DNA of 64,000 nucleotides from Glandiceps talaboti (Eukaryota; Hemichordata; Enteropneusta; Spengelidae): NCBI RefSeq assembly GCF_964340395.1, contig NC_135553.1, positions 7,287,501 to 7,351,500 of the forward strand, read 5' to 3'. Shown piece by piece: positions 1 to 11,310 of this stretch (position 1 is its first letter; each line of letters starts with the position of its first letter). The notes under the pieces were generated by a model. It saw only the letters and a program-made list of their open reading frames with translations, ran no database searches and was not told where the DNA came from. The position numbers and the translations under genes were made by a program.

Positions 1-76
1 CGATGTCATTATCAGCGTCACATAGGGTAAGGAGAATGACAAATAAAAGTGCCAAATATACGATTCTAGTCATCAT
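1..76 (-). CDS. First coding exon (partial) of a small secreted protein, left tandem copy
   Basis: On the minus strand a double ATG at 76-71 opens a frame that runs off the window edge after 25 codons. Residues 1-19 look like a classical signal peptide: two Met, an Arg at residue 4, then a Leu/Val/Ala/Phe-rich core ending at Cys19. An acidic stretch (DADNDI) follows. The same exon occurs at 5578-5677, with several replacement and silent differences, so this is one of two duplicated genes. The remaining exons lie outside the window. Function is unknown; a secreted peptide or prepropeptide is inferred only from the signal sequence and the duplication. Confidence 0.5.
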   Translation of the reverse strand, partial: MMTRIVYLALLFVILLTLCDADNDI

Positions 77-1340
77 TATCACAATCTTTCTGTTGAAATA
101 AATGTCAAGAAATTTTAAAAGCCCATAATGGGGAATGGTTATATTTGTCTCTGTGAGTTTACCTTAATAATTGCTAAGGCGATAACAATGTTGGGCATGC
201 GTTGAGTTTACACATTTTAACTGAAGAGTAAAATGCACTTGAAGTGTATCACCACTTGCTACTGGCATAACTCATAACTTGGTATGAGGTGTGATACAAA
301 ATTGATTCGATTAAATTATACGAAAACTAAACAGTCGAGGACCACCATTAAGCCGTCAACTGTGCCAACAACGCACGAATATACTTATTGATATCGTTGA
401 AGGCATTCATCATAGTTAACAATATTCTGCAGTTTTAGATTAATCATATTTTTAAACCACCTGTGTAAAAACAACTCATAACCTCAGCTCGTGCAACTTT
501 AACCGTGAAACTGTGCAACGCGATTATTTAAAAAAGTTTCGGAGATACTTCTTTAGAATTGTGAAATATAGGATACTTCTTACCTGAAATGCACACCTTG
601 TTGAGATCTATCCCCTTTGATGTTTGATCATGATATGTTATCCAGTCTATTTATGGTGTTGTTTTCATACGTTTATCGCGTGATGCCTCAAATAATAACA
701 CAATAACAAGTGCCATTATTATTGCCCCAGGAAATAGAGAAACATGATTGTAAAATTGGCACGTTGTAATTAAAGACGAGAATATCGGACCTGGTAAGAT
801 CCATTTCCGGGTTTTCAATTTATTTCTCTGTAATTATGTCATTATCTGGTCTATTTCACAGCAATTCAATTACAATTGTCTGCCAGATAATAATTTCGGT
901 TTAAGTACCATTTCTAGAATGAATAGTTTCATTACTGAAATCGACTCAATTTATGGATGCTAATATCAATGGAAATGTACCACTGGAATGACTGGTCATT
1001 ACTAGAAAGTCGTTACCTGTTTCTTGATTATATCTGTTAATTTCAAATAGTGTTCTGAACGTTAGAATAACGGCCGTGCAATTAAAAACAAACAAACCTA
1101 CATTAATCCTGAATATTCTTTGAAATAAAACATTGGACAAACAACAAGAGATTTCCTTCAGATTTTGGGTGGTCTTATATCTGTGGGAATGAAAAATCAT
1201 GTCCCTATATTACGTTTAAAATGATATAATTGAACATTTTTTAAGTCCTATGTCGGATTTAGCCTAGTAAACATTCTCATTTGGTCAAACTGGACATAGA
1301 AACAAACTTTATCTTCCAACGGAAGACATATGTTTAGGAA
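1..1340. repeat. Left copy of a tandem segmental duplication
   Basis: Bases 1-1340 align collinearly with 5602-7100, with scattered substitutions and a few indels. The shared part holds the signal-peptide exon and about 1.3 kb upstream of it on the minus strand. The left copy continues beyond the window. Similarity stops near 1340 (left) and 7100 (right), giving a repeat period of about 5.6 kb. Confidence 0.85.
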
Positions 1341-1432
1341 CCGGTCAGTTTCTTCGGCCGGGGGGGGGGGTTAGATTGGGAGGGGGTCACCCTGTTTTTG
1401 AAATTGGCAGAGATTTTATGTATGTAAACAGT

Positions 1433-1438
1433 TTTATT
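1433..1438 (-). terminator. Candidate polyadenylation signal AATAAA (minus strand)
   Basis: A canonical AATAAA hexamer reads on the minus strand 71 bases past the TAG at 1509-1511. It would fit the 3' end of the right-hand secreted-protein gene if the candidate terminal exon at 1509-1601 is real. Isolated hexamers are common in AT-rich DNA, so support is moderate only. Confidence 0.3.
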
Positions 1439-1508
1439 TAAGCTTATGACATCAACTGACATTTCTATACATAATTTGCATATCAAAGATAGAGTCATCA
1501 AGACACTC

Positions 1509-1601
1509 CTAGGAACATATTAATACCACATTGCAGACTGAGCCACAAAGAAAATGACTTAAATGTATCTGCATGTGGGAGAAAATCAGTAGTGTTGCTA
1601 A
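1509..1601 (-). CDS. Candidate terminal exon of the right-copy secreted-protein gene
   Basis: On the minus strand a possible acceptor (a TTTTAG ending just before 1601) opens a phase-1-compatible frame of about 30 codons. It ends in a cysteine-bearing tail (LCGSVCNVVLICS) and a TAG at 1511-1509. Joined to the first exon at 5578-5677 (also phase 1) it would give a protein of about 64 residues, and an AATAAA lies 71 bases downstream. The joining intron would be about 4 kb and would contain the LINE remnant and the tetranucleotide arrays. The polypyrimidine tract is poor and a larger plus-strand frame overlaps it, so this is a hypothesis. Confidence 0.2.
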   Translation of the reverse strand, partial: LATLLIFSHMQIHLSHFLCGSVCNVVLICS

Positions 1602-1998
1602 AACGTATATCCTAGTGCATATATTTATAAAACGTTTCTTATTGATTTCTAAGTCGTTGTTTGAATCACACCCGCTGAACGGTATTTTGAAATCTGCTGT
1701 AGCTACATTGTATATCGTGTGCAACGGGGTGACGTACTTATTAGTTGTTGGCTTTGTAGCCCTTCTGTGCAAAGACTATGTGTACATCATGATGATTTCT
1801 AATGGTGTCACGTTTGAGATTAAATGCCTAACGGATATCTCTTACATACTGTATATACTACTTACCATCACTACTGATAACAAATGGAACCGCATCTTCA
1901 TCTTGGCTGGTGCTATCTTCCTTACGAGCCAATCTATTATTCGTATTTCCAGATTGTGGTTGCTTGAAAGCTGTAAATTAATATGTAAACAATTCTAA
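1573..1998 (+). CDS. Hypothetical multi-pass membrane ORF, 141 aa
   Basis: This is an uninterrupted plus-strand frame from ATG 1573 to TAA 1998, preceded in frame by TGA at 1555-1557. The product is strongly hydrophobic. Possible membrane segments lie near residues 40-68 (from SAVATLY through VALLC), 84-100 and 107-125, separated by charged loops. I do not recognise the family. It is long for chance in AT-rich DNA but has no clear splice sites or promoter. It overlaps, antisense, the candidate terminal exon at 1509-1601, and at most one of the two is likely real. It could be a small membrane protein, an exon of a receptor, or a chance ORF. Confidence 0.3.
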   Translation: MWEKISSVAKTYILVHIFIKRFLLISKSLFESHPLNGILKSAVATLYIVCNGVTYLLVVGFVALLCKDYVYIMMISNGVTFEIKCLTDISYILYILLTITTDNKWNRIFILAGAIFLTSQSIIRISRLWLLESCKLICKQF

Positions 1999-2262
1999 AT
2001 CTTGTGCATCTAGGTGATCTAATACCTTATAGTTGACTTGTCATTTTCGGGGTGGGGTGGGGTGGGTTGGGGTGGGGTTGACACGTAATCATGTCTGGAT
2101 CTGAGGAATTATACGAGCAGATACAAATAATGTTGCTACGAATAAGGGCTATAAAATGTACATATCTGTCTTCTCCATACACTGATACGGGTGTGATACA
2201 CTTCATACAATGAAAAAGTATATACATGTAGTCACGTTAGCATCATAAACAATGTATAAGTA

Positions 2263-2635
2263 ATGGTATTTTATCCATCCATCCATACGTCCTTCCATCA
2301 GTTCATCCGTCCAGCAATCCATCCATCCATCCAACCATCCATCCATCCATCATCCATGCATCCATCCATCTATCTATCTATCCATCATCCATCATCCATG
2401 CATCCATCCATGCATCCATCCGGGCATCCATCCATCCACCTATCAATCAATCAACCCGTCCAACCAACCAACCAACCAACCAACCAACCAACCAACCAAC
2501 CAACCAACCAACCAACCATCCATCCATCCATCCATCCATCCATCCATCTATTGGATGGATGGATGGATGGATGGATGGATGGATGGATGGATGGATGGAT
2601 GGACGGACGGACGGACGGACGGACTGGCTGGCTGA
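2263..2635. repeat. Compound tetranucleotide array (CATC)n-(CCAA)n-(CATC)n-(GGAT)n-(GGAC)n
   Basis: CATC-type repeats run to about 2450, then CCAA repeats to about 2517, then CATC again to 2550. From 2552 the strand sense flips to GGAT repeats, followed by GGAC and GGCT. The CATC and GGAT halves are reverse complements, forming a long hairpin-capable inverted repeat around 2551. The frames crossing it are repeat artefacts. Confidence 0.9.
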
Positions 2636-2636
2636 C

Positions 2637-2783
2637 ATACATACATACATACATACATACATACATACATACACACATACACACATACACACACACATAC
2701 ATACATACATACATACATACATACATACACACACATGCATGCACGCACATACATACATACATACATACATACATACATACATG

Positions 2784-2814
<31 letters not shown>

Positions 2815-2875
2815 CACACACATACATACATACATACATACATACATACATACATACATACATACATACATACAT
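2637..2875. repeat. (CATA)n/(CACA)n microsatellite
   Basis: Nearly pure CATA tetranucleotides with CACA interruptions and a CATGCATGCACG patch, directly adjoining the preceding CATC/GGAT array. No coding content. Confidence 0.95.
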
Positions 2876-3020
2876 TTGTAAACCTGGGTGTTTGCCTTGA
2901 ATTGTACTGACCCATACAAAAAGAAATATATGAAAGAATAGGAAAGTGTTTCAATTAAAAGAAAGCTACGATTTTTGCACTTAATATAAGATTATACTGT
3001 AACTTATTTCTCTACATACA

Positions 3021-3048
3021 CAACAACAACAACAATGATGATGATGAT

Positions 3049-3082
<34 letters not shown>

Positions 3083-3105
3083 TAACATAACATAACATAA
3101 CATAA
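3021..3105. repeat. (CAA)n, (TGA)n and (CATAA)n simple repeats
   Basis: CAA triplets, a short ATG/ATGA block, more CAA triplets, then four to five CATAA pentamers. The DNA from 3106 to 3640 shows no recognisable feature. Confidence 0.85.
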
Positions 3106-3659
3106 AAGAGTAGTTTAGTTAAAAATCAATCCTATAATGGCAGTATCATTTCCAAATCAATTCCACTATCAATATCAGAAATACTTATATGGATTATCAC
3201 CTAAATTACGCCTTACATATGCCGTCTTGGAGAGTTTAGAAACTACGAAATATTATCATTAGACATTACTTATACACGACATTGGTTACTTATTAATAGA
3301 CTTCATTACACAAGGTCTCCATCAATAGCATGGCCATTCCAGAGAAGCATCTTCCTTCACAACCGAAGCAATTAATAAATACAGCACATCACAAGACCCA
3401 TGTCACCATTTCAATAACTCAATTCAAACTGAAACCACTTTTTTCAGCTTCGTTACAGGATCGAACACATTACGTGAACTTACAGTTCAATTCATGCTCT
3501 TCGAACATTCACACATATACAAATGTAGTACGGTATACATCGTTCAGAAATAAAAATTATCATGGTGTATACCAAGTTCATAGTTCTCATCAGCAATACA
3601 AATTTCTTTATACCACTTTTTTTTTAGTTTTATTTTAATAATTGGTGCTTCCCTTACGG

Positions 3660-5480
3660 GAGGCTCTCAGTTTACATCTGGTTTGCTCCTGGTTTAGAGT
3701 GTTCGACAATCAAGTGCCGGCCGTACTTTTTACCGCACGAATTCTCAGGTGTTGTTTAGTGATCCGTTTACATACATCCAATTGCAAATGCTTCGATTGC
3801 CCCGAATGAACTGTCAAACATAGTCGCCAGGTGTGAAAATTCCTATCCCGACGCAGTGCCAATAATTGCCGGTGACTTCAATCATACAAACCTCAAGAAG
3901 GTGTTACCGAAGTTTTATCAATACGTCACCTGTCCAACTCGGGGCCAGAAGATTCTTGATCATTGTTATTCAACCATCAAAGGCGAATACCGTTCTCTGC
4001 CTCGTCCTCACTATGGTAAATCAGACCACTCCTCAATATTTCTTGTACCTGCATATAAACAAAAACTGAAGTCTGCAAAACCAACAACAAGATCTGTCCA
4101 GTGCTGGTCTGACGATTCAGTTATGTGTCTTCAAGGTTGCCAGGAGTCCATTGATTGGTCAGTATTCAAGGAATCATCTTCAGATCTCAACGAACATACG
4201 GATGTGGTGACAGATTACATCAAGTTCTGCATAGATTCTTGCATCCCAAAGAAATTTATACGTAGCTATCCCAATCAGAAACCATGGTTCAACAGCAATG
4301 TTCGCGTACAACTTAAGGCAAAGTCCGATGCATTCAAGGCAAATAATGTCGCTGCTTATAAGAAATCACAATATGAACTGAACAAAGCAATTCGATCTGC
4401 TAAACGACAATATCGGGAAAAACTGGTAAATCAGCTCAAAGATAATGACTCGCGACGGTTATGGAAAGGACTGCAAGCAGTTACATCGTATAAAAGAAAA
4501 TGAAATGCAATAGTTGACACCGATACAAGTCTTCCTGATAGTTTAAATGACTCGGTGAACTGAGATCCCCCCTTACACTTTGATAATGACAACGATGACA
4601 CACCCTTTACTGTCCTCGGGTCTGATGATGTACGCGAGTGTTTTGCGAGTGTAAATGTTCGCAAAGCAGCTGGTCCGGACAATATCCCATCTAGAGCCCT
4701 TCGTCACTGCACTGAACAGCTGTCGAGTGTATTTGCGGACATATTTAATATCTCACTTTCGCAGTGTGTCGTGCCATCCTGTTTCAAGAAATCTACAATA
4801 ATTCCCGTACCGAAGAAATTCCCAGGCAAGTGTTTCAATGACTATAGGCCTGTTGCACTTACATCTGTCACCATGAAATGCTTCGAACGCATAGTCAAAC
4901 ACCATATTAAGTATATATTACCGAAGTCTATCGACCCATGGCCATATCAGTTTGCATACCGTGCCAATCTCTCTGTAGAAGATGCTGTATCAGTTGCATT
5001 TCATTCAATATTAACTCATCTAGATAAACGTAATTCATATGCTCGAATGCTCTTTGTCGATTTCAGCTCTGCGTTTAACACTGTTATTCCATCCTAGTTA
5101 GTCATAAAACTTTCTGTCCTTGGAATTAGCCATTCCATGTGTAGGTGGATCTTAAAAGTATTCTCTATGATAGGCCACAGATTGTTAAAATTAATAACAA
5201 TGTATCTTCTACATTAGTTCTTAATACAGGAGCTCCTCAGGGTTGTGTCCTAAGTCCTTCACTGTACTCCCTTTTTACCTATGACTGTACTCCCTTGTAT
5301 GACGAAAACTTACTTGTAAAGTTTGCCGATGGCACCTCAGCCATAGGTTAATTACTGATAATGACGAGTCTGCGTTTCACATGTAGGCAGCTACAATAGG
5401 TCTGCCAGAAAGTGGCTAGGCAGTAGATAATACGATACTTTGTATCTCTCTATAGGTCGTGAATGATGTTCAAGAACGTT
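3660..5480 (+). mobile_element. Degenerate non-LTR (LINE) retrotransposon fragment with endonuclease end and reverse transcriptase
   Basis: One frame from about 3766 encodes the end of an APE-type endonuclease (AGDFNHTN near 3868 and a SDH motif near 4021), then a linker, then a reverse transcriptase. The RT carries GPDNIP (4675), NDYRPVALT (4837) and [10 protein letters not shown] (5053). After a frame shift near 5150-5165 come GAPQGCVLSP (5230) and FADG (5320). The element is dead: it has in-frame TGA at 4501 and 4561, TAG at 5095, the frame shift, a second shift after 5349, and FADG instead of the catalytic FADD. The 5' part of the endonuclease and the 3' end are missing. The order of domains and motif style fit a CR1/L2/Rex1-like LINE; the exact clade is inferred. 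Confidence 0.9.
3766..5348 (+). pseudogene. LINE ORF2-type polyprotein pseudogene
   Basis: This is the coding part of the LINE. The frame is open from about 3766 to 4500 (endonuclease C-terminus and linker) and stays in the same frame from 4504 to 5094 despite stops at 4501 and 4561. It then continues one frame over at 5145-5348. An intact protein of this family would nick target DNA and copy its own RNA by target-primed reverse transcription. Here the loss of the second catalytic aspartate in the FADD box and the stops rule out activity. Confidence 0.85.
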
Positions 5481-5577
5481 TTAATTAATATGGAACTAAT
5501 CTTACTCCAGCTGTTCGTTAAGTTCTTTAATTATCTGTCATTACGAATGGCCTTATATTTGTAGATGTCTAACTTAC

Positions 5578-5677
5578 CTTTCACAGAACGCTCTCTCAAT
5601 TCCATGTCATTATCAGCGTCACACAGGATAACGAGAGTGACAAATAAAAGTGCCAAATATACGATCCTAGACATCAT
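5578..5677 (-). CDS. First coding exon of a small secreted protein, right tandem copy
   Basis: On the minus strand ATG-ATG at 5677-5672 opens 33 codons plus one base. The exon ends at a strong donor (GAAAG|GTAAGT, intron from 5577). Residues 1-19 form a signal peptide (short basic start, Leu/Val-rich core, cleavage expected near Cys19-Asp20). An acidic-to-basic stretch follows (DADNDMELRERSVK) that resembles a propeptide. The exon matches 1-76, where several of the differences change amino acids. The LINE remnant starts about 100 bases into the following intron. Later exons were not identified with confidence; a candidate lies at 1509-1601. The family is unknown. Confidence 0.5.
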
Positions 5678-7100
5678 TACCACAATCTATTTGTTGAAAT
5701 AAATGTCAAGAAATTTAAAAACCCCATAATGGGGCAGTTATATTCGTCCCTGTGAGTTTACCTTGAGGAAGGCTTCAATAATTGCTAACCCGATAACTAT
5801 GTTGGGCATGAGTTGAGTTTGTCAATTAAAATACACTTGAAGTGTATCACTACTTGCTATTGGTAGAACTCATAACTTGGTATGAGGTATGATACAAAAT
5901 AAATTCCGACCGATTAAATTATACGAAAACTAAACAGTCGAGGAATTCCACTATTTTTATGCCGTCAACTGTCCCAACAACGCAAGAAATTATTCTTTGA
6001 TATCGTTGAAGGCATTTATCAACATAGCAATTTTATGCACTTTTTAAATTCTTAACAATTTTTGTAAACCACCTGTGTAAAAAAATCCTTATAAGGTCAG
6101 CTTGTGCAACTTTAACCGTGAAACTGTGCAACAGCAACGCGATTACTTAAAAAAAAGTTTCGGAGATACTTCTTTAGAATTATGAAATATAGGATACTTC
6201 TTACCTGAAATGCACACCTTGTTGAGATCTATCCCCTTTGATGTTTGATCATGATATGTTACCCAGTCTATTTATATGGTGTTGTTTTCATACGTTTATT
6301 GCGTGATGCCTCAAACAATAGCACAATAACAAGTGCCATTATTATTGCCCCAGGAAATAGAGAAACATGATTGTAAAATTGGCATGTTGTAATTAAAGAC
6401 GAGAATATCGGACCTGGTAACATCCAATTTCGGGTTCTCAATTTCTTTCTCTGTAATTACGTCATTATCTGGTCTATTTCACAACAATTCAATTACGCCT
6501 GTCTGCCAGATAGTAATTTCGGTTTGCGTATCATTTGTAAAATGAATAGTTTCATTCCTGAAATCAACTCAATTTATGGATGTTACTAATATCAATGGAA
6601 TTATACCACTGGAGTGACTGGTCATTACTAGAAAGTCATTACCTGTTTCTTGATTATATCTGTTGATTTCAAATAATGTTCTGAACGTTAGAATAACAAT
6701 AGTTTCTCCAATTTAAACGTATCCTGGTCACATGTTTAATTTTCTCTTGATCAGAAAACACTACGGTCGTGCTTTAGAAAAAAGAAAGTTTAAATTGATA
6801 CTGAATATTCTTTGAAATAAAACATTGGACAAACAACAAGAGATTTCCTTCAGATTTTGGGTGGTCTTATATCTGTGGAATGAAAAATCATGTCCCTATA
6901 TTACGTTTAAAATTATATAATTGAACATTTTTAAGTACTAGTATATTATATGAAATAAAGACAGGATTATCAATTTAGGAAAAATATACATCATACATGC
7001 TACATTGTCGGATTTAACCTAGTAAACATTCCCATTTGGTCAAACTGGACATAGAAACAAACTTTATCTTCCAAGGGAAGACCTATATGTTTACTAGGAA
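5602..7100. repeat. Right copy of the tandem segmental duplication
   Basis: Collinear with 1-1340. The right copy carries extra bases relative to the left near 6700-6770 and 6930-7000. It covers the signal-peptide exon and its upstream region on the minus strand. No other open frames are conserved between the two copies. Bases 7101-7507 hold nothing I recognise. Confidence 0.85.
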
Positions 7101-7507
7101 TCGTGATGCATGAACTCAATGGTATATAGGATCTTATGTATGTATTTCTTTCATGGCTTGACTTTGGTCTATGGACACTCAAAGTTACAGAAACAAAAAA
7201 GCTGGATAAATGGCTTCATTCTCAAATCACGAGCATGACGTCACGTCTTACGTGTTCTAACAAACAACATGTCGTTCTAAAAACCGACAAAGACATTCAA
7301 CTTTTTCTTATGATGTAATTCTGTTTCATTAACAGATCTAGACAAAATGCATAACGACTCGCGGTGAGTGGACGTGCGCGATTACAGAAACAAGTGTTAT
7401 TTTACCCCTTTCATTCACAATTGGCTAAAACACGTTAATATTATCGACATTTTATAGTATTCTGATAGAAACATTCTAATACATATCTCGGGAAACAAGT
7501 GCCTGTG

Positions 7508-8540
7508 GGCGCACACTAGAGGAATCTGTTGAGCAACATTTCACCCCTGCCCATTTCGTCGCGCTGATTCGTCTTGTGTGCGGGCAACTTTTAATGAGAA
7601 TTTGGCTCATTCGTGGCCGTGAGCCAAATACTAGTATCTAGCATGTTTGATATTTTTGACCTCGTGTGAATTTTTCCTCATGTGTGCGCCTGAACGTGAG
7701 CATTGATTTGTGCCTAGTCTAAAATATAGGCGAGTAACATTTACGTCAATAACGACTGTATTTTCATGGTTTTTAGAAGACAAACGTGTCGATCTTTGGC
7801 CTAAATACACGTGGATATTGCCTTAGATGGAAACAATACGCTGGTTATTGTGTCATAGCATGAGATAGTTATCTCGTTTGGTAAAATTTCGTGACTATTC
7901 CCGTTCAGTAAAGCAATGACTATGGGTATTTTGGCCAAAAATTGACACGTTTGTCTCCTAAAATCATGAAAATGTTACGAATATGTGATTACATTACCTA
8001 AAAATAAGTAAATGTAGGATTAAAATGAGAAAGAAAGACACGTACAAACAGCTCAGGGAAATATAGTATAGTATGAGATCGAAATTTCATAATATGCATG
8101 AATGAAACACTTTGACATCATATGACAAAATAGGTCACATAGGATAATTAACTACTGGCTATGTCTGCTAAACACACTTTAAACAAAAAAATCATGTGCA
8201 TTTTCCAAAAGTGGATCGACTTTGAGCTATCCTAACTTTTTAAGTAATTTGGGGACTCCCAATTTTTATTGCATATATTTTCAGTAAATATATTCAAATT
8301 TTTATGATGAAAGTATAGATAAGAAAATGATATATATAACTACCTTAAGAGAGCAGAATGCTCACATTCTGGCGCACACACGAGGAACGATTCACGCCAG
8401 GCCTAAAATATCAAACATGCTAGATATTTGGCTCACGGCCATAAACAACCGAATTCTCATTAAAAGTAGCCCGCACACGAAAGGAATCGGCGAGAGGAAA
8501 TGAAATTTTGCTTAGCTGATTGATTACTCTAGTGTGCGCC
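7508..8540. mobile_element. Large fold-back element with nested inverted repeats
   Basis: Left arm 7508-7735 is the reverse complement of 8345-8540, including a shared end GGCGCACACTAGAG and an internal block around GGCCGTGAGCCAAAT. A second, inner pair lies at 7760-7801 and 7933-7978. The right half contains about 350 extra bases (7980-8344) with no partner on the left. No transposase frame is present. This looks like a non-autonomous DNA transposon or fold-back element; a clean target-site duplication was not found. Confidence 0.7.
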
Positions 8541-11310
8541 TGGCTAAGTGGCATGGTCTGTAACTGATGGCATATACCAGTACATTATTTTTTGAAATTG
8601 AAATTTACCAATTTTATTCTACTTACTGCAGTAATGTTTACTAAACATGAAAGAAACCTGATTACATAGTTTTGGGTATACTGAGAAAAAAGTAAGGTTC
8701 CTGCCGAATCTGAATATTGGATAGCAAAGACTTATATTATAGGTGAATATGTGTCCTAATTATTGTTTCCTATAGCCCAATAGACCCTAGTTTAAGCCCT
8801 ACCCCTACATATTTTTTTGCATGAAGGTAATATGATAACAATTTACTTCTATGTCTATGTACAGCTTCATGCGTTTACATCATCTGTGGTCACTTTTATT
8901 TAAAGAAAAACATACTCCAGTGAGAAACCAAGTGTTTTAGACTATAACAGTACAGTCTGCATAATTTAACTTATACAATGTAATTGTCTTTATTTACTGC
9001 TTTTATACCCCATCAACCTCTCACAGAAGTATTGTGACTGACGAGTATCTTATCTTGGGATCAAAGTAATATTTTTTTAAAAATAAAATAAAATGCTGAC
9101 CTACCTACCCTATTTTCTGAAGTCATGCTATCGGAAATATAAAAATTGAGATTTTTGTCTTTTGCCAAAGCAAAGTTATTCAATTGGAATGCGTATACAA
9201 GGGCCAAAGTAAAAACACCAGCAAAATGATTAATCACAGCAAGATGAATGAAATATACATGGTGATATGTAGATAAACTCGGCATATACATGACTACACA
9301 GTTGGTGATGGTGCAGTAAAGTAAGCAAACATGTCTGAAGTTAAGTTGATTATTCAAATCCCCTGAAAGACATATTTCCAACTGATTTATAACTACTACC
9401 TGGTATTATCAAATCAATAACATGTATGTTTTATGTAAGTATTGTTCATACCTAGTTTGACAGGTACACCATGCTGGAGCTCCCTCATGCATCAACCAAC
9501 CCTTTCAGCTTTCACCACTAACAGACAAAGAACATAGAGGGTGGAGCGACATGAACTATCTCAGCAATGTATTTCTTACTCAATAGCCAACATGGGCTTC
9601 AGTTACAGACTGTACCAATTTAATGTTAACTCACTGATGTATTTTGAGTTATTAACTTTTTGCCATAAACTCATAAGCATGAGTATATGACATTACATTA
9701 CAACTAACTTTCATACTTTGAATTAATTCAAGAATTTCTGCAGACTGTTACACATACACAATGAGTAATTTTTCTTCCTGGTGAAGAAAGGAAATTCATA
9801 ATCTCTGAGAACTACTGAACAATTCTAAAATACACACAATAATTCTACACAGCAGCCGCTTGGCAATTCCTAAGCACCCTGGATTCCATTTTGATATAAA
9901 TTTGCTCAACCCAAATAAATGCTACATAACTCATGAACATTTAAAATTCTAAAAACACGTTAAAAAAAGATATGAAATGAATAAATTGAAAATCTTCTTT
10001 AAAAGTGTCCTTGTATTTATAAAAAGTTAGATTTATTAGAAATATAGCATAACTTTATTTCTGTGGTACAAATGTATTTTTCCTATGAAACTACTAAATA
10101 TGTAAAATGGACACATATGGTATGCTTGGGGTGTTCATGTTTAACAAATGCTTAAGACAGCATTACATTTTTTCATTTTACTACAGTCACCATCAAAACT
10201 GTTATATCTTTATTAGCTTTTTCTGTAAAAAAATTGATTGATTGATTGATTGATTGTCAATTTTTTTTGCTTTACTTGGTACTTTAAAGTAAGCCACAGG
10301 TTATATTGTAAATGATGATGGCCTTAGAATGCTCTTTAAGTATAATTGGCTAAAATAAAGTAGTAAAATACAGACTGAAACTTTGTTGAAAAGGTTACCC
10401 TTGTGTTGATTTGGACATGACCCCAAACATACCACATTTAGGGTTGAGCAATGAATCATTTAAAAATCAACTTTTTATTGGTTCTATTCAGAAATACCCA
10501 AACAAGAAATGCAATGAAATCTCAAGGGCCTGTTATTGGCATAAAGTGCATCATCCAATTGGAGTTGTTTTTTCTTAAAGATGAGTTGATCAGATCAATC
10601 TTAGAGTCTTTATATGTGCCTGTCAGAAATTAATGACGGATGAATTGAATAATGAATGAATTATACATGAATACAATAATGTTATTGTTTTCAGTATACA
10701 TTATTATGTAAAACTTTTTTGTTAATTCATATTCTAAGAACTTGCAAATAGAAATTCTCATACAAGAGGGCATATAGGAAGTTGTAATAATCTGACATAT
10801 TCATAGAAATATTTCCTAATTGTTCGACAGTGTTCATGCTATGAAAGCATTAAGTGACATTTTTCATTTGATTAGTTTTGAAGTAAATATTACATCACCC
10901 ATCAAGATTTCATTTTTGATCCAACATTATGAACTAAATAGAACCACAAAGAGTTGATGCAAACATACAAAGTAAGATTTTATATTTTGTTGATGAAGTT
11001 TGTGGTAATGGTAAATTTGAAATAAAAAGCACTGATTTCTGTTTCAAATTCACCTCACAAAGAACATCATATCATTTACATTTGATCTTTTTCAAATTTT
11101 CACTGACCATGGCAGAGGTCCATGCATCCTGGTCTTGTAGTCACACATCCTGGTACTTTGTGAATTAACATGTTTTTAAATTTGATAACATGATAAATGA
11201 ACCGGAGAGTTGATAAGTACAAGAAATCAAAAATTGGTTCCAAATCAACAGATGGTTTAATACATTTGTGACCTTTATCAGTGTATACCAGGTGCAGTGA
11301 CTTTTGAAGG
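8541..11310. other. Gene-free stretch
   Basis: No supported gene. It holds one copy of a dispersed repeat (8768-9155, reported separately), a short (GATT)n run at 10236-10257, and AT-rich sequence. The frames at 9061-9381 and 10451-10633 have no splice-site or motif support. Confidence 0.6.
8768..9155 (+). repeat. Dispersed repeat family A, copy 1
   Basis: About 390 bases align in the same orientation with 44755-45150. Both begin near ACCCTAGTTTAAGCCC, share the block around AAGTATTGTGAC and GACGAGTATCTTATCTTGG, and end near GAAGTCATG. No coding capacity; likely a short interspersed or non-autonomous element. Confidence 0.75.

Noticed and set aside
1-7100. Reading the two flanking copies as LTRs of a retroelement
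   Set aside because: The reverse transcriptase between them is of LINE type with an APE endonuclease, the copies carry a signal-peptide exon, and no primer-binding site, gag or integrase was seen.
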